Origin: Parenemella sanctibonifatiensis | GTDB taxonomy: Bacteria; Actinomycetota; Actinomycetes; Propionibacteriales; Propionibacteriaceae | Direction: 5' to 3' | NCBI RefSeq assembly: GCF_002250565.1 | Contig: NZ_NMVJ01000006.1 | Span: forward strand, 1-64,000 | Length of the DNA stretch: 64,000 bases | Part shown: piece after piece, positions 8,237-16,963 of the stretch | Numbering within the stretch: the first letter of the stretch is position 1 | Layout of the letters: the number at the start of each line of letters is the position of its first letter | The notes under the pieces: model-generated | Told to the model about the DNA's origin: nothing | The model's database searches: none | Seen by the model: the letters and a program-made list of their open reading frames with translations, nothing else | Position numbers and translations under genes: made by a program

Positions 8237-9370
8237 ATGACGAACCAAGGAGGCAGGTTGACGACCCCACTCCCACGCGCGCAGCTGTGGGCCCAGACCA
8301 TGGCTGGACACGCCGGTGACACCGAGGTGGTACGCGCGCACGCCGACTCGGCGGCACGCTTGGGACCGGCCCGCCGGATCACCCGGGAAGAGCGCGAGGA
8401 ACGCGAGGCCGCAACCCTGACTCCGGGAGCCGCCCTGGCCGCCGGTGCCGGCGACCGCGTCCGACCGGAAGAACCCGACCCAGAACGTACCTGCTTCGAA
8501 CGGGACCGGGACCGGATCGTGCACTCACCGGCCTTCCGCCGGCTCGCCGGCAAGACGCAGGTGGTCGTCTATCCCACCGACCACCAGCGCACCCGGCTCA
8601 CCCACGCCCTCGAAGTGGCGCAGGTGGCAGTGGCCGTGGCCCGAGGGATCGGCGCCAACGTCGCCCTCACCGACGCGATCGCGATGGGTCACGACTGTGG
8701 CCACGGCCCCGGTGGCCACGCCAGCGAGGATGCCTTCGACCAGTTCATTCCGGACGGTTATGACCACGGCCCGTGGGGTGCTGACGTGGTGCTGACCTCG
8801 CTGAATCTGTGTTCAGAAACCCTGGATGGGGTACGCAACCACTCCTGGTCGCGGCCCTCACCCCGCACCATTGAGGGTGAGATTGTGTCCTGGGCGGACC
8901 GGATTGCCTACTGCGCCCACGACCTCGAGGACGCCATTCGCGCCCGGATCGTCACCCCCGACGAGCTGCCCCAGGTGGTGCTGGAACGCTGCGGCGCGAC
9001 CCGCAGGGAGCAGATCTCCACCTTCATCCGAGCGATCATCACGGCAGCCTGCAACCACGGCCAGGTCGCCATGGATCCCGACACTGCCGAGGCGCTGGCG
9101 GCGCTGCGGGCCTTCAACTACGAGCGGATCTACACCCGCCCCGAGTCGGTGGCGCAGGCCCGCACCGTGGTCGAGGTGCTGACCGGACTGGTGGAGTACT
9201 ACCTCGACCATCCCGATGCGTTGCCCAATCCGGATCCAGCGATGGACCTGGTGCACAACTGTGTTGCCCACGTCGGCGGCATGACCGACCGCTATGCCTT
9301 CGGTCAGGCCCAGCACCTGCTCGGCTGGGATCCCGCCAAGCTGCCGCGCGGCATCGGTCGGGGCGCGTGA
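8237..9370 (+). CDS. dgt: dGTP triphosphohydrolase-like HD-domain protein
   Basis: An HD-superfamily phosphohydrolase that splits dNTPs to nucleoside and triphosphate, controlling dNTP pools. The metal site is visible: His in RLTHALEV, H152-D153 in MGHDCGHGPGGH and the downstream Asp in SWADRIAYCAHDLEDA. The entry FERDRDRIVHSPAFRRLAGKTQVV is the family opening. Start uncertain: ATG 8237 was chosen; a TTG at 8258 sits behind AAGGAGG and a TAGCGT box lies at 8227. At about 377 aa it is the short dgt-like form typical of actinobacteria, where it is often next to dnaG; here three accessory genes separate the two. Confidence 0.92.
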   Translation: MTNQGGRLTTPLPRAQLWAQTMAGHAGDTEVVRAHADSAARLGPARRITREEREEREAATLTPGAALAAGAGDRVRPEEPDPERTCFERDRDRIVHSPAFRRLAGKTQVVVYPTDHQRTRLTHALEVAQVAVAVARGIGANVALTDAIAMGHDCGHGPGGHASEDAFDQFIPDGYDHGPWGADVVLTSLNLCSETLDGVRNHSWSRPSPRTIEGEIVSWADRIAYCAHDLEDAIRARIVTPDELPQVVLERCGATRREQISTFIRAIITAACNHGQVAMDPDTAEALAALRAFNYERIYTRPESVAQARTVVEVLTGLVEYYLDHPDALPNPDPAMDLVHNCVAHVGGMTDRYAFGQAQHLLGWDPAKLPRGIGRGA

Positions 9371-9435
9371 CCTTGATGCGCGCCTGAGTCGCGGACGGTC
9401 GCCTTCGTGTCGGTGACGGCTGCGAGGATGGCGGC

Positions 9436-11601
9436 ATGTCCGGATCAATGACGCCTCGACCGACCTTCGTCTCCCTCCAGCATGCCGACTTGGCGGTGGT
9501 GCTCGCCGTGCTGCCCGACCAGTTGCCGATCGTGCTGCACTGGGGTGCCCCGCTGGCTGAGGTCGATGCCACGGAGCTGTGGGCGGCGACCGAACCGCCC
9601 GTGCTGGGCAACGAACCCGACCGGCAGCGCCGAGTGTCGGTGCTGCCGGAGTCGTGGACCGGGTGGATCGGTACGCCCGGACTGGCCGGCTCCCGCGCCG
9701 GCGCCGGCTGGTCACCGAAGTGGCAGCTGCGACAGATCACCGTCGACGGCACCGAAGTGAGCGCCGACCTGACCCGGCAGGGCCCGGCCCGCGTGGTCGT
9801 CGACGCGGTCGACCCGGACGCCGAGCTGGCGGTCGCGGTGCACGTCGAACTCCTCGAGGGCGGGCTGTTGCGACTGGCCGCCGAACTCACCAACACCGGC
9901 GCCGACGGTTACCAGTTGGACCGGATCGTGCTGGCGCTGCCGGTGCCGCGACGCGCCACCGAGATCGCCGACTTCGGCGGCCGTTGGTTGCAGGAACGCA
10001 CCCCGCAACGGCTGCCCTTCGCCCAGGGCAGCCATTGGCGTGAGAACCGACGCGGCCGCACCGGCGGGGATGCGGCGTACCTGCTGCAGGCTGGCACCGC
10101 TGGCTTCGACTCCCGTGCCGGGGAGGTGTGGGCGATTCACACTGGCTGGAGCGGCGGCCACATCCACGCAGCCGAGCGGCAGTACACCGGCGAACGGTTG
10201 CTCTACGGCGGCGAGGGGCTGCTGCCGGGCGAGATCGTGCTCGCCGCAGGGCAACGGCACCGGTCGCCGTGGTTGTACGCGGCGTACGGACACGGCACCG
10301 ACGAGGTCGCACACCACTTCCACAGCTGGCTGCGGTCCCGACCCGAACACCCGGTTCGGCCACGACCGGTCACCTTCAACAACTGGGAGGCGACCTATTT
10401 CGAGCACGACCTGGCGACGATGGTCGAGCTGATCGACCGTGGCAAACAAATCGGCGCGGAACGTTTCGTGCTCGACGATGGCTGGTTCGGCGGCCGGCGC
10501 AGTCCTCAGGCAGGGCTGGGGGACTGGACGGTCAGCCCCGAGGTCTGGCCCGAGGGCCTGACGCCGCTGATCGAGGCGGTGCATGCCGCCGGGATGGAAT
10601 TCGGGCTGTGGGTGGAGCCGGAAATGGTCAACCCCGATTCGGATCTGGCCCGCGCCCATCCGGACTGGATCCTGCAGGTGCCAGGACGGCAGCCGATCCC
10701 CTCACGGCACCAGCAGGTGCTGAATCTGGCCGAGCCCGGGGCGTACGCCCATGTCCGCGACCAACTCGTGACGTTGCTGGAGCAGTATCCGATCGCCTAC
10801 CTCAAGTGGGACCACAACCGCGACCTGGTCGATGCGGGCGCCGGGCCGGCGGGTCGCGGCGGCGTCCACGCGCAAACCAGGGCGGCGTACCACCTGATGG
10901 CGGAACTGAAACAACGCTTCCCGGGCCTGGAGATCGAGTCCTGCTCCTCTGGTGGCGGCAGGGTCGACCTGGGCGTGATGGAGCATGCCGATCGCGTCTG
11001 GGCCTCGGACAACATCGACCCGCTGGAGCGGCTCGAGATCATGTCCGGCAGCGTCGGGCTGCTGCCCTTCGAACTGCTCGGCAGTCATGTCGCCGCCGAG
11101 CGCAACCACTCCACCGACCGGCGCCACAGCGTGCGGTTCCGGGCCCAATCCGCGCTGTTCGGGCACGTCGGGGTGGAGTGGGACCTGCGCGAAGCCAGCG
11201 ACGAAGACCTGACTGAACTCGCCGGTTGGATCCGGATCCACAAGGAGATCCGGGAGCTCTGCCACCACGGCCGGCTGGTGCGTGGCGCCGACCGAGGCGA
11301 CTGCCTGGACGTGCAAGGGGTGGTCAGCCAGGACCAGTCGCAGGCGGTGTTCCGGGTGGCGCGGACAGATCTGACCGCCTATTCGCGGCCAGGTGCGGTG
11401 GAGTTGCCCGGCTTGGCATCGCAGCTGCGTTACCGGGTTGAGGTGTTGTCACCCGAGCCGGTGGCCGGCCGGTTCAGTCCGGTCTGGGCCCGCGACCGCG
11501 GCACCGTGACGTTGTCGGGTGCCGAGCTGGACCAGGTCGGCCTGGAGGTCGGGGCGCTGCTGCCGGAGTCGGCGATCGTGGTTCAGCTGACGGCGGTCTG
11601 A
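9436..11601 (+). CDS. Alpha-galactosidase, glycoside hydrolase family 36
   Basis: A 721-aa retaining glycosidase that removes terminal alpha-1,6-galactose from melibiose, raffinose and similar sugars. The N-terminal half is a beta-supersandwich, followed by a TIM barrel from about residue 310. The nucleophile is D459 in YLKWDHNRD and the acid/base is D525 in WASDNID; DDGWFGGR and WVEPEMVNPDSDL are further GH36 signatures. No signal peptide, so cytoplasmic. No transporter or regulator is adjacent. The gene sits between dgt and dnaG, which usually neighbour each other, so it probably entered as part of an accessory patch. Its tail overlaps the convergent GNAT gene by 19 bases. Confidence 0.95.
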   Translation: MSGSMTPRPTFVSLQHADLAVVLAVLPDQLPIVLHWGAPLAEVDATELWAATEPPVLGNEPDRQRRVSVLPESWTGWIGTPGLAGSRAGAGWSPKWQLRQITVDGTEVSADLTRQGPARVVVDAVDPDAELAVAVHVELLEGGLLRLAAELTNTGADGYQLDRIVLALPVPRRATEIADFGGRWLQERTPQRLPFAQGSHWRENRRGRTGGDAAYLLQAGTAGFDSRAGEVWAIHTGWSGGHIHAAERQYTGERLLYGGEGLLPGEIVLAAGQRHRSPWLYAAYGHGTDEVAHHFHSWLRSRPEHPVRPRPVTFNNWEATYFEHDLATMVELIDRGKQIGAERFVLDDGWFGGRRSPQAGLGDWTVSPEVWPEGLTPLIEAVHAAGMEFGLWVEPEMVNPDSDLARAHPDWILQVPGRQPIPSRHQQVLNLAEPGAYAHVRDQLVTLLEQYPIAYLKWDHNRDLVDAGAGPAGRGGVHAQTRAAYHLMAELKQRFPGLEIESCSSGGGRVDLGVMEHADRVWASDNIDPLERLEIMSGSVGLLPFELLGSHVAAERNHSTDRRHSVRFRAQSALFGHVGVEWDLREASDEDLTELAGWIRIHKEIRELCHHGRLVRGADRGDCLDVQGVVSQDQSQAVFRVARTDLTAYSRPGAVELPGLASQLRYRVEVLSPEPVAGRFSPVWARDRGTVTLSGAELDQVGLEVGALLPESAIVVQLTAV

Positions 11602-12170
11602 GCGTCGCCGATCCGGGAGCAGATCACTTCGTCGACGTGACGGCCGTCCCAGGCGTACGCGCCTCGCAGTCGGCCGTCCTCCTGGAAGCCGCACTTGTCG
11701 GCGACCCGCAGCATCCGTTCGTTGCCGGACCAGGTGCGCAAGTCGAGCCGGTGGGTGTCGGGCAGCGCCAGCAGCCAGTCCGACCAGGCTTGCAACACCG
11801 CGGTGCCCAGCCCGCGATTCCAGTCCCGCGGGTCATAGATGCTCAGCTCCACCCGGCGCCAGCCCGACGGGAAGTGCTCCCAGCCCCAGGCCGCCATTCC
11901 GACCGCGCGGCCGGACTCCAGGATTGCCAGCGTGGTGGGGATCTGGGTCTGGTGGTCCAGCTGCCAGGGGTCGCGTTCCATCCGCGCCAGCCAGCCGTTG
12001 ACCAGATCACGCGCCAGGGGTTCGAAGTAGGGGGCATCCCACTTCTTCCACTCACCGCCGGGCAGGTGCGGCGCGATCAGGTCCCTGGCCGGCTTCAGCA
12101 GCGGCCCCAGTGTGAGCGGGGCCGGCAGCTGCGGTCCGAGCCGCTCCCAGTTGTCGGTGAGCATGGTCAT
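11583..12170 (-). CDS. GNAT-family N-acetyltransferase
   Basis: The 195-aa protein shows the GNAT core: the acetyl-CoA pyrophosphate-binding stretch in DPRDWNRGLGTAVLQAW (Q/RxxGxG/A-like) around residues 120-140 and the final NERMLRVADKCGFQEDGRLR strand-helix. This resembles RimJ/RimL-type acetyltransferases acting on small molecules or protein N-termini, but the acceptor cannot be predicted. Start ATG at 12170; an in-frame ATG follows two codons later. Convergent with the alpha-galactosidase gene. Confidence 0.85.
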   Translation of the reverse strand: MTMLTDNWERLGPQLPAPLTLGPLLKPARDLIAPHLPGGEWKKWDAPYFEPLARDLVNGWLARMERDPWQLDHQTQIPTTLAILESGRAVGMAAWGWEHFPSGWRRVELSIYDPRDWNRGLGTAVLQAWSDWLLALPDTHRLDLRTWSGNERMLRVADKCGFQEDGRLRGAYAWDGRHVDEVICSRIGDAQTAVS

Positions 12171-12195
12171 GGCCGCAGCTTAGGCAAGGTCGTGG

Positions 12196-12582
12196 TCACC
12201 GTTCGGGTCGCTGATCGGGCAACCGGCAGGCTGGCATACCACCCGGCAGCCGGTGCCGATACTGCGCAACCAGCCGATACCCGGCATCGGCCAGCTGCCG
12301 CATCCCGGGCAGCGGATAGAGCCGGGCCAGCCGGGCACCCCAGCCGCCGCGATGGGTCAGCCAGCCGGCGACGGCCGCCGCACCGGCGTACGCACGACCT
12401 GGCTCGATCCCCGACTCGTCAATCCACTGCACTGCGGCCCGGCAGCGCTCGATGGTCAGCCCGAGCGCTGCAAGATCGGCCCACTGCCACGGCGTGACGG
12501 TGACATCGGGCGTACGCACCCTGGCCCACTCGGCGGCCCGGGTGCAGAAGCCGCAGTCGCCGTCGTAGATCAGCACTGGCAT
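12196..12582 (-). CDS. DCC-family (DUF393) thiol-disulfide oxidoreductase-like protein
   Basis: A 128-aa protein beginning MPVLIYDGDCGFCTRAAEW. The YDGDCGFC motif at residues 6-13, containing a CxxC-like pair with the first cysteine after GD, defines the DCC family, thought to have a thioredoxin-related fold. Its substrate is unknown. The start was placed at the ATG directly before the conserved strand rather than at an upstream in-frame codon. The gene is divergent from dnaG, 80 bases away. Confidence 0.85.
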   Translation of the reverse strand: MPVLIYDGDCGFCTRAAEWARVRTPDVTVTPWQWADLAALGLTIERCRAAVQWIDESGIEPGRAYAGAAAVAGWLTHRGGWGARLARLYPLPGMRQLADAGYRLVAQYRHRLPGGMPACRLPDQRPER

Positions 12583-12648
12583 GCCGGCAGCGTAGTCGGG
12601 CCACTGTGCCAGCTGATCTCTGCGGGGTCCGAACTGGAGCGACCTGCG

Positions 12649-12654
12649 TACACT
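12649..12654 (+). promoter_or_regulatory. -10 box of dnaG, leaderless type
   Basis: TACACT ends 7 bases before the dnaG GTG and no Shine-Dalgarno is present, so transcription should start at or next to the start codon. Confidence 0.6.
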
Positions 12655-12661
12655 GCCTCTC

Positions 12662-14530
12662 GTGGCTGGCCGGATCAACGACGACGACATCGCCGAGGTC
12701 CGTGCCCGGACCCGGATCGATGAGATCGTGGGCGAACACGTGATGCTGCGACCAGCTGGCGGCGGCTCCTTCAAGGGCTTGTGTCCGTTTCATGACGAAA
12801 AGACCCCCAGCTTTCAGGTGACGCCCTCGCGCGGGCTGTACTACTGCTTCGGCTGTGGCGAGGGCGGCGACGTCATCACGTTCCTGCAGAAGGTCGAAAA
12901 CCTCACCTTCGCCGAGGCGGTGCAGCGACTCGCCGACAAGGCACAGGTGCGGCTGCGGATCAGCGACGACGGCGGCCCGCGGATCGAACCGGGGCTGCGC
13001 AACCGGATCCTCGAGGCCAACTCTGCCGCCGCTGATTTCTTCGCTGAGCAACTCGGCTCCCCAGAGGCGCTGATCGCCCGGCAGTTCCTGGCTGGGCGCG
13101 GGTTCGACCAGGCCTCCGCCGAGCATTTCGGAGTCGGCTACGCCCCCAAGGGTGGTCGGCTGGTGCAGCACCTGCGGGGCCGCGGTTTCACGATGCCGGA
13201 GTTGGTCAAGGCAGGGTTGGCCCGGGAAGCCGGTTACGACTTCTTCCGGGGCCGGTTGCTGTGGCCGATCCGCGACTCCGGATCGCTGGTGCTGGGCTTT
13301 GGTGGTCGCCGCATCTGGGACGACGACCGGCTGCCCGCGAAGTACATCAACACCCCGGAAACCCCGGTCTACAAGAAGTCCCAGGTGCTCTACGGCCTGG
13401 ACCTGGCCCGCTCGGCGATCGGCAAGCGCTCCCAGGCAGTCGTGGTCGAGGGCTACACCGACGTGATGGCCTGCCACATCGCCGGCGTGGACACCGCAGT
13501 GGCCAGCTGTGGCACCGCCTTCGGCAACGACCACGGCCGGCTGCTGCAGCGGTTGATGGGCACCCACGATGCGTTCAACGGTGAGGTGATCTTCACCTTC
13601 GACGGTGACGAGGCCGGTCAGAAGGCCGCGCTGAAGGTCTTCGACGGCGACCAGAACTTCATCTCGCAGACCTACGTCGCGGTGGAACCAACCGGGTTGG
13701 ATCCCTGCGACCTGCGCATCCAGCACGGTGACGCAGCGGTCCGGGAGCTGGTCGGCCGCCGGGTGCCGTTGTATCGCTTCGTGATGGCCAACGTGATCCA
13801 GCGCTATGACCTGGACCGGGCCGAGGGCCGGGTCGACGCGGTGCGCGCGGCCGCCCCGCTGGTCTCCTCGGTCCGCGACTCATCTCTGGTCGGGCAGTAC
13901 ATCAGGGAGCTGGCCGGGATGGTCGGCATGGATCCCGATGACGTACGCCGTGAGGTCAGCCGGGCCCGAAACCGGCCGGCGGAACCGCGTCGGGAGGTGG
14001 TGCGGACCCGCGAGGAGGCCGTCCATCCGGCACCGCAGCCGCCACGGTTGCCGATGCCTGATCCTGCCGATCGGCAGCTGTCGGTGGAGCGGGATGTCGC
14101 CAAGCTAGTGGTGCAGCAGCCGCAGCTGTTCTCCTCGGACTGGCACGGATTGACCGTCGAGGACTTCATCCATCCGGCCTACCGGGAACTCTTCCACCAT
14201 GCCCAGCAGCTCCGCGAGCAGGGCTCGGCTGACGCTGGCAATCCGTGGGTGGAGCGGCTCTTCGAGGCCAGCGAAGCGCCCGTGACGGATCTGGTGGTGC
14301 AGTTGGGCGTCGAGCCGCTGCTGCGCGCACCCGACGCCGAGTACGTCTCCGAGTACACCGCCCGACTGCGGATGATCAGCGTGACCCGGCAGATCGCAGA
14401 CCTGAAGTCGAAGCTGCAGCGCACCAATCCGCTGGCGGACCAGCAGGCGTACAACGGCATGTTTGCCACCTTGCTGGGACTGGAGAACGAGCGTCGCCAA
14501 CTGCACCGGCGCGCCGTCGGCGACGTGTGA
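12662..14530 (+). CDS. dnaG: DNA primase
   Basis: Makes RNA primers at the replication fork. The 622-aa protein has all three regions: an N-terminal zinc-binding domain with C41, H44, C62 and C65 (CPFHDEKTPSF and YYCFGCGEGGD); a catalytic core with the TOPRIM motif EGYTDVMACHIAG and FDGDEAGQKAAL; and a C-terminal helicase-interacting region after a charged linker near residues 440-470. GTG start, leaderless. In many bacteria the next gene is the primary sigma factor; here a divergent sigma-like gene follows 90 bases downstream. Confidence 0.97.
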   Translation: MAGRINDDDIAEVRARTRIDEIVGEHVMLRPAGGGSFKGLCPFHDEKTPSFQVTPSRGLYYCFGCGEGGDVITFLQKVENLTFAEAVQRLADKAQVRLRISDDGGPRIEPGLRNRILEANSAAADFFAEQLGSPEALIARQFLAGRGFDQASAEHFGVGYAPKGGRLVQHLRGRGFTMPELVKAGLAREAGYDFFRGRLLWPIRDSGSLVLGFGGRRIWDDDRLPAKYINTPETPVYKKSQVLYGLDLARSAIGKRSQAVVVEGYTDVMACHIAGVDTAVASCGTAFGNDHGRLLQRLMGTHDAFNGEVIFTFDGDEAGQKAALKVFDGDQNFISQTYVAVEPTGLDPCDLRIQHGDAAVRELVGRRVPLYRFVMANVIQRYDLDRAEGRVDAVRAAAPLVSSVRDSSLVGQYIRELAGMVGMDPDDVRREVSRARNRPAEPRREVVRTREEAVHPAPQPPRLPMPDPADRQLSVERDVAKLVVQQPQLFSSDWHGLTVEDFIHPAYRELFHHAQQLREQGSADAGNPWVERLFEASEAPVTDLVVQLGVEPLLRAPDAEYVSEYTARLRMISVTRQIADLKSKLQRTNPLADQQAYNGMFATLLGLENERRQLHRRAVGDV

Positions 14531-14620
14531 GCCGCCCCCTGCTGTCCGGGCGGTTCCGCCAAGTGGGGTGAGTGTTGTCCGGTCCGACGACAGGGGCCGA
14601 AAGAGTTCACGCTGGTGGCC

Positions 14621-15421
14621 ATGGAGATAGATGAACTGACACCGGTCCTGCGTGGCCATGGTGAACAGGTCGCCCTGGCCCGAGCGGTCGAGGCGGGGCT
14701 GTACGCCGCCGCAGTGCTCGCCGGCACCGAACGGCAACGAGTCCCAGCGACGACCGAGGAACTGGCAGCCGTGGCGGCCGAAGGGGATCGGGCGATGGCG
14801 GTGCTGGTCGCCGACCACATTGGCCTGGTCAAGGCGATGGCGCACCAGCGGGCACCCCGCAGTGACCTGGACTATGACGACCTGTTGCAGGACGGATTGG
14901 TCGCGATGATCGAGGCGTTGCGCCGCTGGGACCATCGCAGCGGATCCTATGCCGCAGCCTACGTGGAGGTGTGCGTCGACGGGGCGATGCGCTGCAACCG
15001 GGCCGGACACCTCAGCCTGGCTGGCCGCCGGCGTACCTCCCGTCTGGGCAAGGCCAGACGATTGCTCACCGACATGCTGGGCCGGGAGCCGTCGCTGGCG
15101 GAGCTGGCGCAGGCGGTTGGCCGCAGCGAGGCCTGGGTGACCGAGGTGTGGGCGGCGGGATTGCCACCCAGGGACATCGCTGACACCGACGAGCGGCCGA
15201 CCTCTGCGTCTGATCCGACACCGGACCTCGAGGCATGGTTGGCGACCTTGCCCGAGCTGCAGCAACGGGTGCTGCGGGATCGGTTCGGGTTGGGCGGTGA
15301 GGAACCGATGCCGTTGCGTCAGGTCGCGGCCCGGCACGGGATGAGTCAATCCCGGATCCGCCGACTGGAGGCAGCGGCGCTGACCCGGTTGCGGTCCCGG
15401 CTGCACCACACTGCGGCCTGA
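14621..15421 (+). CDS. Divergent sigma-70-like factor
   Basis: The 266-aa protein has a recognisable region 2 (LVADHIGLVKAMAHQRAP then DLDYDDLLQDGLVAMIEALR around residues 65-110), a middle part with a LTDMLGREPSLAELAQAVG helix typical of region 3, and a C-terminal region 4 (LPELQQRVLRDRFGL then MSQSRIRRLEAAALTRLRS). It lacks region 1.1 and the aromatic-rich 2.3-2.4 stretch of primary sigma factors is poorly conserved (RWDHRSGSYAAAYVEVCV). It sits where rpoD follows dnaG in the macromolecular synthesis operon, so it may be an rpoD-derived alternative factor. The start could be the GTG six bases upstream. Target promoters unknown. Confidence 0.75.
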   Translation: MEIDELTPVLRGHGEQVALARAVEAGLYAAAVLAGTERQRVPATTEELAAVAAEGDRAMAVLVADHIGLVKAMAHQRAPRSDLDYDDLLQDGLVAMIEALRRWDHRSGSYAAAYVEVCVDGAMRCNRAGHLSLAGRRRTSRLGKARRLLTDMLGREPSLAELAQAVGRSEAWVTEVWAAGLPPRDIADTDERPTSASDPTPDLEAWLATLPELQQRVLRDRFGLGGEEPMPLRQVAARHGMSQSRIRRLEAAALTRLRSRLHHTAA

Positions 15422-15451
15422 GCAGCAGTTCGCGCCCGCACGGCGCGCTGG

Positions 15452-15457
15452 CAGACT
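15452..15457 (+). promoter_or_regulatory. -10 box, leaderless type, for the 176-aa unknown gene
   Basis: CAGACT ends 7 bases before the ATG at 15465; no ribosome site is visible. Confidence 0.45.
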
Positions 15458-15464
15458 GGTGTCG

Positions 15465-15995
15465 ATGAGATTCTTGCTACGAGGCGGCCTGCCGCGCGAC
15501 GACTACGACGAACTGGTGACCTTCCTGGGACGTCGGCCGAACGTGCTGGCTTGGGCTCATGGCGCCGAGGCGGTCCGCGGCCAGAGCGGTGACCCCGTGC
15601 TGGCGGTCGGCGGCAAGGGTGCGATGTGGCTGAAGCGAGGTGGGGAGTGGAGCGAACTGCCCTGGAGCGAGATCGAACGAGGATTCTGGGACGCCGAACG
15701 CAGCCGGCTGCGGTGGGAACTGCCCAGCGGTGAGAAGGACCGGATCGTGTTGACCGAGCCGGGGCGGATGCCGGTCCATTTTCGGGAGCGGGTCCAGTCC
15801 TCGGTGCGGGTGCGCCGGGAGCTCGACCTGCCGACGGGGGAGAAGATCCTCATCACCGCGCGCCAGGATCTGCGCCCCGGCGGCACGGTGGTGTGGCGCC
15901 GCAAGATGACCCGCGGGCCGGGCTGGACCGAGAAAGCACTGGCCTTGGTTGACGACGAGATCGCCCGCCTCAAGATCGAACACGACATCTCCTGA
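15465..15995 (+). CDS. Conserved actinobacterial protein of unknown function
   Basis: A 176-aa soluble protein with no signal peptide or membrane segment. It is rich in beta-strand patterns with alternating charge (RFLLRGGLP, AMWLKRGGEWSELPWSEIER, VVWRRKMTRGPGWTEKAL). The recurring Trp and Arg residues and its overall look suggest a PH-like or lipocalin-like single domain, but this is only an impression. An in-frame GTG lies two codons upstream; ATG was chosen because of the -10 spacing. It lies between the sigma-like gene and tRNA-Asn. I do not recognise the family. Confidence 0.65.
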   Translation: MRFLLRGGLPRDDYDELVTFLGRRPNVLAWAHGAEAVRGQSGDPVLAVGGKGAMWLKRGGEWSELPWSEIERGFWDAERSRLRWELPSGEKDRIVLTEPGRMPVHFRERVQSSVRVRRELDLPTGEKILITARQDLRPGGTVVWRRKMTRGPGWTEKALALVDDEIARLKIEHDIS

Positions 15996-16047
15996 GGAAT
16001 CTGCTAACTTTGGTGATCGCGCCCGGAACGCAAGCCAAGCCGGACGA

Positions 16048-16123
16048 TCCCCTGTAGCTCAATTGGCAGAGCATCTGACTGTTAATCAGAGGGTTACTGG
16101 TTCGAGTCCAGTCGGGGGAGCCA
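16048..16123 (+). tRNA. tRNA-Asn (anticodon GTT)
   Basis: A complete cloverleaf: the acceptor arm TCCCCTG pairs with CGGGGGA, the D-arm is present, the anticodon loop is CTGTTAA giving GTT, and the T-arm contains GGTTCGAGTCC. The discriminator is G and the CCA end is encoded. Confidence 0.97.
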
Positions 16124-16165
16124 GCACTTGCCGATCGCTGGAGATCGGCGTACGTTCTTGCGCTT

Positions 16166-16963
16166 GTGCGCACTTACTGGGAGTTGGCCAAGGCTGGCTT
16201 CCGTCGGTATGCCCGCTATCGCACCGCCGTGGCTGCCAGTGCCTTCACCAACACCGTCTTCGGACTGATTCGGGCATCGCTGTTGCTGGCAGCCATCGAC
16301 ATCGCCGGCGGTCCGGTGGGCGGGTACAACGCCGTCCAGGCCGCCACCTATGTGTGGCTCTCCCAGGCTCTGTTGGGGCCGTTGGACATCTGGGGCTCCA
16401 CCATCACGGTCGGGGATCGGGTCAAGTCCGGTGACATCGCCGTTGACTTCCTGCGGCCGGTCTCGGTGCTGGGCGCCTCGCTGGCGACCAATGCCGGGCG
16501 GATGGCTTTCGAACTGCTGCCCCGCGGCATACCGCCATTGGTGGTCGGCGCGCTGGTCACCGGCCTCCACGTTCCCGACACGATCGGCCCCTACCTGTGG
16601 GGTGCATTCTCGGTGGCGGTCGCCTCGGTGCTGTGTCACTGCTACTACTTTGCGGTGCACCTGACGGCGCTGTGGACGATCGAGAACCGCGGCTTCCTGG
16701 TGCTGGCGATGACTCTGCAGCAGTCGCTGAGCGGTTTCGTGGTGCCGGTCAGCTGGTTCCCGGACTGGTTGCAGCAGATCGCTTGGTTGAGCCCATTCCC
16801 CTCGATGTTCCAGGTGCCGGTGGACCTGCTGACCGAACGGCTGAGCGGCGCCGACGCGATGCTCGCGCTCGCGTTGCAGGCGGGCTGGACCGTGGCCTTC
16901 GTGGGGTTGTGCCTGGCGTTGCTGGCCCGGGGACGACGCAAGGTGGTGATCCAAGGTGGCTGA
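16166..16963 (+). CDS. ABC-2 type exporter permease, subunit 1
   Basis: A 265-aa integral membrane protein with about six predicted transmembrane helices, starting at a GTG 42 bases past the tRNA. Size, topology and the pairing with a second permease and a NatA-like ATPase match the DUF990/ABC-2 group of exporters, whose substrates are mostly unknown. Motifs such as FLRPVSVLGASLATNAGRM in the first cytoplasmic loop and VPVSWFPDWLQQIAWLSPFP before the last helices are typical of the group. Its end overlaps the next permease gene by eight bases. Confidence 0.85.
   Translation: MRTYWELAKAGFRRYARYRTAVAASAFTNTVFGLIRASLLLAAIDIAGGPVGGYNAVQAATYVWLSQALLGPLDIWGSTITVGDRVKSGDIAVDFLRPVSVLGASLATNAGRMAFELLPRGIPPLVVGALVTGLHVPDTIGPYLWGAFSVAVASVLCHCYYFAVHLTALWTIENRGFLVLAMTLQQSLSGFVVPVSWFPDWLQQIAWLSPFPSMFQVPVDLLTERLSGADAMLALALQAGWTVAFVGLCLALLARGRRKVVIQGG

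Noticed and set aside
9377-9435. A promoter for the alpha-galactosidase gene
   Set aside because: No hexamer pair with acceptable spacing; only a weak GAGGAT before the ATG.
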